Origin: Verrucomicrobiota bacterium
GTDB lineage: Bacteria > Verrucomicrobiota > Verrucomicrobiia > Opitutales > Opitutaceae
DNA length: 9,450 nt
Direction of reading: 5' to 3'
NCBI GenBank assembly: GCA_023430565.1
Contig: JAEZAD010000074.1
Location: 1 to 9,450, forward strand
Under the pieces are notes generated by a model. It did no database searches. It saw only the letters and a program-made list of their open reading frames with translations, and was not told the origin of the DNA. A program made the translations under genes and the position numbers. Positions 5,411 to 9,450 of the stretch are shown here, one piece after another (the first letter of the stretch is position 1; the number at the start of each line of letters is the position of its first letter).

Positions 5411-6757
5411 CTACCCCGCCGTCCGCAAATCCTCCTCCGCCGCCTCCGCCGCCAGCTGGCCCGACACCACCGCGCCTTCCATCGTCGCCACGAACTTCTG
5501 CCGCGTATAATCGCCCGCCAGCGACAACCCCCGCACCGGCGTCTTCTGCGCCGGCCGCAGCCAGTCATTCCCCGGCGCCAGCGAATAAAAATCGTCCGCA
5601 TGGTTCACCATGCGATAACGCGTCACCCGATTCCGCACCGCCAGACCGAGCTTGTCCGCGTCTTCCAACGCGATCGCCAGCACGCGATCCACCGGCAAGC
5701 CGATCAGCTCCTCCGACGGCCCCATGATAATCGACAACCGCCCCGCCAGTTCGCGAAACGTCGTCCGCCGTTGCTCGCTGAAACACGCCAGCGCCGTCCC
5801 CACGCCAAAGGTCGTATGATCCACCTCCATCGACGGCCCCTCCAACTCCAGCTGCAGCGTCACCGCCGGCATCGTCGGCAACTTTAGAAACCTTTCCGCC
5901 CACTCCGCTCCGCCGAACTTCGCCCGCACCAGTTCCTGCGCCGCGCGGATCGACGCCGCCAGCACAACATGTCGCGCGCGATGCTCCACGCCCGCCGCCC
6001 GCACGCCGACCACGCGCCCGTTCTCCACCAACAACTCTTCCACCGGCGCACTCGTCAGCACCTCGCCGCCGCGCGCCCGGATCGCCTCCGCCAACGGATC
6101 CGTCATCACCTCCGTCATCCCGCCCGCAAACGCTCCCACCCGCATGCTCGCCGCGTTGTCGAGATACGGCGCAATCAACGCCATGAACACATACGCCGAC
6201 ATCCGGCTCGCCGACACGAAATAGATCCCCGACACCAGCGGCTCCAGCACCTTCGAAAATACCTCCGGATGCACGTCGAGAGCCGTCGCATAATCGCGCA
6301 CCGACTGCCCGTCCAGCCACGCCGGCCGATCCGTATAATCCGCGATCCCCTGCAACACGAACCGCGAAAACGACAGCTTCGCCGCCAGCGGCAGGTAATC
6401 ATTGTGCCCCGCCACATCCGCCAGGGTTTCCAACAGATTCCTCATCGGCGCCGCCGCAAACACCGCGCTCGGCGCCGGCCTCGGCTGACGAAACTCCACC
6501 TCGTCCTCCCAAATCACGATATCGTCCCAACCCACGCCCGCGCGCTTCAACAGCTCCGGCATCGCGCGATAAACTCCGAGCACGCGATGCAGCCCCGACT
6601 CCACCCGCATCCCATCCGGATCCGTCCACGACGCCGTCCGCCCACCCGTCCACGGCTGCGCCTCGAGCACGAGCACGCGACGTCCTTCCTCCGCCAACTC
6701 GAACGCGCAGCTCAGCCCCGCCAAACCCGCACCCACGACAATCACATCGGCATCCAT
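5411..6757 (-). CDS. FAD-dependent amine-oxidase/phytoene-desaturase-like oxidoreductase
   Basis: This is a 448-residue protein of the flavin amine oxidase superfamily. An N-terminal dinucleotide-binding fold has VIVVGAGLAGLSCA (5-18, GxGxxG at 9-14), an acidic residue ending the second strand (E32) and the GGR motif (38-40). Segment ESGLHRVLGVYRAMPELLKRAGV resembles the substrate-side region of phytoene and zeta-carotene desaturases. The C-terminus GLSLAGDYTRQKFVATMEGAVVSGQLAA is the characteristic FAD-binding end of carotenoid desaturases. The substrate cannot be decided from sequence: carotenoid, squalene-type (HpnE-like) or another isoprenoid are all possible, and no synthase gene lies in the window. 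The ATG at 6757 was chosen because it immediately precedes the FAD fold and follows a GTGAGGGA stretch, a close-spaced Shine-Dalgarno candidate. The open frame runs 202 codons further upstream, but only through the ligase gene antiframe. It lies 83 bp downstream of the ligase gene. Confidence 0.88.
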   Translation of the reverse strand: MDADVIVVGAGLAGLSCAFELAEEGRRVLVLEAQPWTGGRTASWTDPDGMRVESGLHRVLGVYRAMPELLKRAGVGWDDIVIWEDEVEFRQPRPAPSAVFAAAPMRNLLETLADVAGHNDYLPLAAKLSFSRFVLQGIADYTDRPAWLDGQSVRDYATALDVHPEVFSKVLEPLVSGIYFVSASRMSAYVFMALIAPYLDNAASMRVGAFAGGMTEVMTDPLAEAIRARGGEVLTSAPVEELLVENGRVVGVRAAGVEHRARHVVLAASIRAAQELVRAKFGGAEWAERFLKLPTMPAVTLQLELEGPSMEVDHTTFGVGTALACFSEQRRTTFRELAGRLSIIMGPSEELIGLPVDRVLAIALEDADKLGLAVRNRVTRYRMVNHADDFYSLAPGNDWLRPAQKTPVRGLSLAGDYTRQKFVATMEGAVVSGQLAAEAAEEDLRTAG

Positions 6758-6801
6758 TCCCTCACCGACACCCCCGCCCCTTCCCGGTTCGATGCCTCCT
6801 A

Positions 6802-6828
6802 TTTCCGTGTCTTCTGTGTGTTCCGTGG
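6802..6828. repeat. CACGGAA-type dispersed intergenic repeat
   Basis: On the minus strand the segment begins CCACGGAACACACAGAAG and continues ACACGGAAA, an A/C/G-only tract of CACGGAA and CACAGAA units. On the plus strand it reads as TTTCCGTGTCTTCTGTGTG followed by TTCCGTGG. I recognise this from memory as a common intergenic repeat in several bacterial groups, often mistranslated as HTEDTE-type peptides; here it would read PTEHTEDTE in the frame continuous with the oxidoreductase. It fills the middle of the 83-bp gap between ligase and oxidoreductase. Composition (purine-rich and AC-rich, no C-rich coding bias) differs from the flanking genes. Confidence 0.65.
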
Positions 6829-6840
6829 GCCTCACTCGCC

Positions 6841-7872
6841 TCACCTCAACATCTCCAGCATCTTCGATTTCTTCTGCCGCAACTGCTCCATCGTGCATTG
6901 CTCCGGCGCCTTGTCCGGCCGCCATCGCAGCAAACTCGTGCCGTGCCGAAACCGTCCGCCCGTCACATGATCGAAGCCCACCTCCACCACCAGCTCCGGC
7001 CGCAACGCCACCCACTCCGTCGATCGCTTCGTGCTCCACCGACTCGGCCCGCCGGGCGCCTTCCCCGTAAACCCCGTCCCGCCCGCCTGCGCCTCCAGTT
7101 TTTTCGTCAACTTCGCCCGCTCCGCCGCCTTCAACCCCGAGCAAAACCCCACGTGATGCAGCAACCCGTCCTCGTCGTATAAACCCAGCAGCAGCGACCC
7201 GACTTCCTTTTTCTTCTCCGCGTATCGAAATCCACCCACCACGCAGTCCGCCGTTTTCCGCGGCTTGATCTTCACCATCCCCGTCCGTTCGCCCGACGCA
7301 TACGCCGCGTCGACCCGCTTCGCGATCAACCCGTCGAGACTCGTCCCCGCCGACCCAAACCACTTCCTCGCCACCTTCAGTTCCCTCGTCGCCGGCGACA
7401 ACCGCAACGCCCCGTCCTTCGGGAAAAATTTTCCAGCAAACCGCTCCAGCTTCTCCCGCCTTTCCTTCAACGCCTCGCCCACCAGCGACTCCCCTCGCTC
7501 ATCCGCCAGCAGATCGAACACCACCAGCCACGCCGGCGTCGCCGCCGCGAGTTTCTGCACGCGGCTCGCCGCCGGGTGGATCCGCTGCAGCAAATCGTCG
7601 AACGACAACGCCCCGCCCCGCGCAATCACCAGCTCCCCGTCCAGCGCGAACTGCTTCGCCTTTACCGCCGCCACCGCGGCCGCGATCTCAGGAAAATACC
7701 GCTCCAACGGCTGCCCCGACTTCGACCGCAGCGCCACGTCTCCACCATCCCGATACGCGAGACAGCGAAAACCATCCCACTTCGGCTCATACTGCCAGCC
7801 CCCATCTGTCGGGATTTCCTCCACCGACTCCGCCTCCATCGGCGCCAAGTTTGTTTTCACCGCCAACGCCAT
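6841..7872 (-). CDS. ATP-dependent DNA ligase, stand-alone LigD-type ligase domain (LigC-like)
   Basis: This is a 343-residue nucleotidyltransferase plus OB-fold protein that seals nicks using ATP through a lysine-AMP intermediate. Motif I is YEPKWDGFR, with the adenylated lysine at K31 and R36. Other visible motifs are RSKSGQPLERYFPEI (49-63), ALDGELVI (76-83, E80), WLVVFDLL (115-122), SLDGLIAKR (178-186, K185) and VKIKPRKTADCVVGG (200-214). The OB fold runs from about 224, and its end VEVGFDHVTGGRFRHGTSLLRWRPDK (about 296-321) is typical of LigD/LigC ligases. It lacks the polymerase and phosphoesterase domains of full LigD, so it resembles the small LigC form that can assist nick repair or end joining; no Ku or polymerase gene is in the window. 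GGAGGG sits directly against the ATG at 7872, an unusually short spacing, but no other in-frame start fits. It is divergent from the secreted-protein gene. Confidence 0.92.
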   Translation of the reverse strand: MALAVKTNLAPMEAESVEEIPTDGGWQYEPKWDGFRCLAYRDGGDVALRSKSGQPLERYFPEIAAAVAAVKAKQFALDGELVIARGGALSFDDLLQRIHPAASRVQKLAAATPAWLVVFDLLADERGESLVGEALKERREKLERFAGKFFPKDGALRLSPATRELKVARKWFGSAGTSLDGLIAKRVDAAYASGERTGMVKIKPRKTADCVVGGFRYAEKKKEVGSLLLGLYDEDGLLHHVGFCSGLKAAERAKLTKKLEAQAGGTGFTGKAPGGPSRWSTKRSTEWVALRPELVVEVGFDHVTGGRFRHGTSLLRWRPDKAPEQCTMEQLRQKKSKMLEMLR

Positions 7873-8018
7873 CCCTCCATCGACCCGCCCCTGCCGCCCC
7901 GGTTCACGATCCCCTTAGCCCGCCGCGTGAGCCGCAGCACGCCACTCCCGCCCCCGCCGCTCGCGCGCGCTTGTCTCCACCACCCACGCGCCATTTTCTG
8001 GCAACGCCCCTTCCCCCA
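7873..8018. other. Divergent intergenic region between ligase and secreted-protein genes
   Basis: These 146 bp separate the minus-strand ligase gene from the plus-strand secreted-protein gene and must hold their promoters. The only clear element is GGAGGG (read on the minus strand) abutting the ligase ATG. No clear promoter pair or regulatory palindrome was found by eye. Confidence 0.4.
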
Positions 8019-9450
8019 ATGCTCCTCCGCCGCTTCCTCCCGTTTTCGCCTGGATGTCGGGCGCGGTTCGTCGCCGCCGCCTGCTGCCCGTTCGCTTCGC
8101 TCGCCCAAACGTCGTCCACGTCCGACGACCTCGTTCTCCTTCCGCCCTTCATCGTCGAGGAACGCATCGAAGGCCCGTCCTGGCGCTACGCCAGCGTCCC
8201 CGGCTTCGAAATTCTCACCCGCTGCCACGACGCCAAATCCCGCGCGCTCGCCGAATCCTTTTATCGCGCCCACCACGTCCATCGCGCGCTCCTGCCTGCC
8301 CGTTTCGAGATGCAGCTCGACGTTCCCGTCGCGCTGATCTTCTACGACGAGAATCTCTGGCCCGTCGAACTGCAGGAATCCGCCGCCGCGTTCCTCGGCC
8401 TCCAAAATTTTTCCTTCCCCCAAACTCGCGCCGCGCCCGGCGATCCCACGCCGCTCGATCGATGGCTCGGCCGTGCGCCAATGTCCGATCCGTCTCGACC
8501 GCGCGCCACCGCGGGCTCGACGCCCGCCGCGCCAAAGCCGCACACCTTTCTCACCGACCTCCGCCTTTCCAGCGCCGACTCGATCCATATCTTCACGCTC
8601 GCGCCGTCAGGTCACGACCATCTCTTCCGCACGTATTTGCGGCCCACCTACCTCGCCCAATTGCTCGCCGGCCGCACGCCGTCGCTGCCCTCGTGGTTTC
8701 TCACCGGATTCCTGAACACCTACGGCCAGATGGAATTCGGCGGCGAGGCCATCACGCTTCCGCCCTTTGTCTGGCTCACGCCCGAAGACACCAAAATCGC
8801 CCGCGACGAACCCGCCGCCGCCACCCGCGAATTCCTGCCCCTCGTCGATCTCCTCGGCGAAAACGCCGCCCTCCTCGCGTCGCGCACCGCACGCGAACAT
8901 CAAATCGCCCACGCCCAGCTCGAACTCCTCGTCCGCTGGGCGCTCGATCCCCGCGCGCCCGACCGCCGCGACCGCTTCTGGACTCTCGTCGAGCGCGCCT
9001 GCACGGAACCCGTCACACCAGAGTTGATTTCGACCAGCCTCGGCCTCGACCCGGCCGCCCTCCTCGCAGAACTCGCGCAATTTCTGCCCGACGCCCTCCG
9101 CCATTCGCAGCGTTGGGCCATCGAATCGATCGCGTATCCAGATTTCGAGTTCAGGCCGGCCACGTCCGCCGAGATCGCCCGCCTCCGTGGCGATTGGGAG
9201 CGCCTCGAAGCCCGCTACGCCGCCACCGCCGCGCCCGACACCGTCGAAAAATACCGCAGCCAGTCCCTTCGCACGCTGCGCAACGCCTACGACCGCGGGG
9301 AACACACCCCGGCCCTTCTCGCCGTCCTCGGCCTCAGCGAACTCGAAGCCGGTAACATCGCTGCCGCCACCGATCATCTCGCCTTCGCCACCCGCCATCG
9401 CGTCGTTCGCCCCTCCGCCTACGTCGAACTCGCCCGCCTCCTTCTGCAGG
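8019..9450 (+). CDS. Secreted hypothetical protein with TPR-like C-terminal region (3' truncated)
   Basis: The frame is open from the ATG at 8019 to the window edge (477 visible codons, no stop), so it is absent from complete-ORF lists. The start gives a basic N-terminus (LLRRFLPF) and a modest hydrophobic stretch ending FASLA-Q near residue 29, compatible with signal export. After a short linker, DDLVLLPPFIVEERIEGPSWRYASVPGFEILTRC (about 36-70) and FEMQLDVPVALIFYDENLWPVE (about 93-114) resemble a repeated type of secreted protein I associate with Opitutaceae; I cannot name a family or function. The later part is alpha-helical, and from about 427 (TPALLAVLGLSELEAGNIAAATDHLAFA) reads as a TPR-like helix pair with alternating Ala/Leu. 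A Ser/Pro/Ala-rich linker lies at about 155-172. It is divergent from the ligase gene across 146 bp. No enzymatic motif was identified. Confidence 0.75.
   Translation, partial: MLLRRFLPFSPGCRARFVAAACCPFASLAQTSSTSDDLVLLPPFIVEERIEGPSWRYASVPGFEILTRCHDAKSRALAESFYRAHHVHRALLPARFEMQLDVPVALIFYDENLWPVELQESAAAFLGLQNFSFPQTRAAPGDPTPLDRWLGRAPMSDPSRPRATAGSTPAAPKPHTFLTDLRLSSADSIHIFTLAPSGHDHLFRTYLRPTYLAQLLAGRTPSLPSWFLTGFLNTYGQMEFGGEAITLPPFVWLTPEDTKIARDEPAAATREFLPLVDLLGENAALLASRTAREHQIAHAQLELLVRWALDPRAPDRRDRFWTLVERACTEPVTPELISTSLGLDPAALLAELAQFLPDALRHSQRWAIESIAYPDFEFRPATSAEIARLRGDWERLEARYAATAAPDTVEKYRSQSLRTLRNAYDRGEHTPALLAVLGLSELEAGNIAAATDHLAFATRHRVVRPSAYVELARLLLQ

Noticed and set aside
6758..7363. Upstream extension of the oxidoreductase frame
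   Set aside because: These 202 codons overlap the ligase gene in another frame and translate the CACGGAA repeat; the FAD-binding fold begins right after the ATG at 6757.
8054..9355. 433-codon Arg/Pro-rich frame on the plus strand
   Set aside because: Its composition (RRRPR-type runs) is typical of a shifted GC-rich frame; the overlapping frame from 8019 has balanced composition and a signal-like start.
1..9450. CRISPR array, transposase, integrase, toxin-antitoxin or defence genes
   Set aside because: No regularly spaced repeats, no inverted-repeat-bounded elements and no matching protein motifs were found on either strand.

Overview
The window is GC-rich chromosomal DNA dense with protein-coding genes. 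Strong C/G preference at third codon positions produces many long but spurious antisense frames. The gene content suggests a Gram-negative bacterium of the Verrucomicrobiota, most likely Opitutaceae-like: the tail of a MoxR/BatA-type cluster, a stand-alone LigD-type ligase, an HDOD protein, and a secreted protein of a kind I associate with Opitutaceae. This assignment is a judgement from gene style and remembered families, not from any search.

Layout. Positions 1-2896 (+) hold the 3' end of a large membrane-anchored von Willebrand A / glutamine-amidotransferase-like protein. It is coupled by an ATGA overlap to a secreted protein with a caspase/legumain-like (C13-type) fold that lacks the catalytic cysteine. 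Positions 2970-3947 (+) hold a small single-span membrane protein followed 6 bp later by a DUF421 (YetF-like) membrane protein. A tRNA-Gln(UUG) gene lies on the minus strand at 3981-4054, with a DUF3817 membrane protein upstream of it on the same strand (4129-4437). A divergent HDOD-domain regulator occupies 4591-5388 (+). Two minus-strand genes follow: a phytoene-desaturase-like FAD oxidoreductase (5411-6757) and, upstream of it, an ATP-dependent DNA ligase of the LigD ligase-domain type (6841-7872). The 83 bp between them carry a dispersed-type intergenic repeat. Finally, a divergent secreted protein with a TPR-like C-terminal part (8019 to the window end, +) runs off the edge.

How the genes work together. 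The first two probably act together in the periplasm or on the membrane as the distal part of a MoxR AAA+/VWA (BatA-like) envelope system, whose ATPase and other members would lie upstream of the window. The DUF421 gene and its small partner look co-transcribed. The remaining genes look like independent housekeeping or regulatory units. I saw no CRISPR array, integrase, transposase, defence system or secondary-metabolite cluster. The most notable points are the cysteine-less pseudo-peptidase with an EF-hand-type loop, two REP-like palindromes inside coding sequence (one forming the N-terminus of a secreted protein), and the intergenic repeat between ligase and desaturase.
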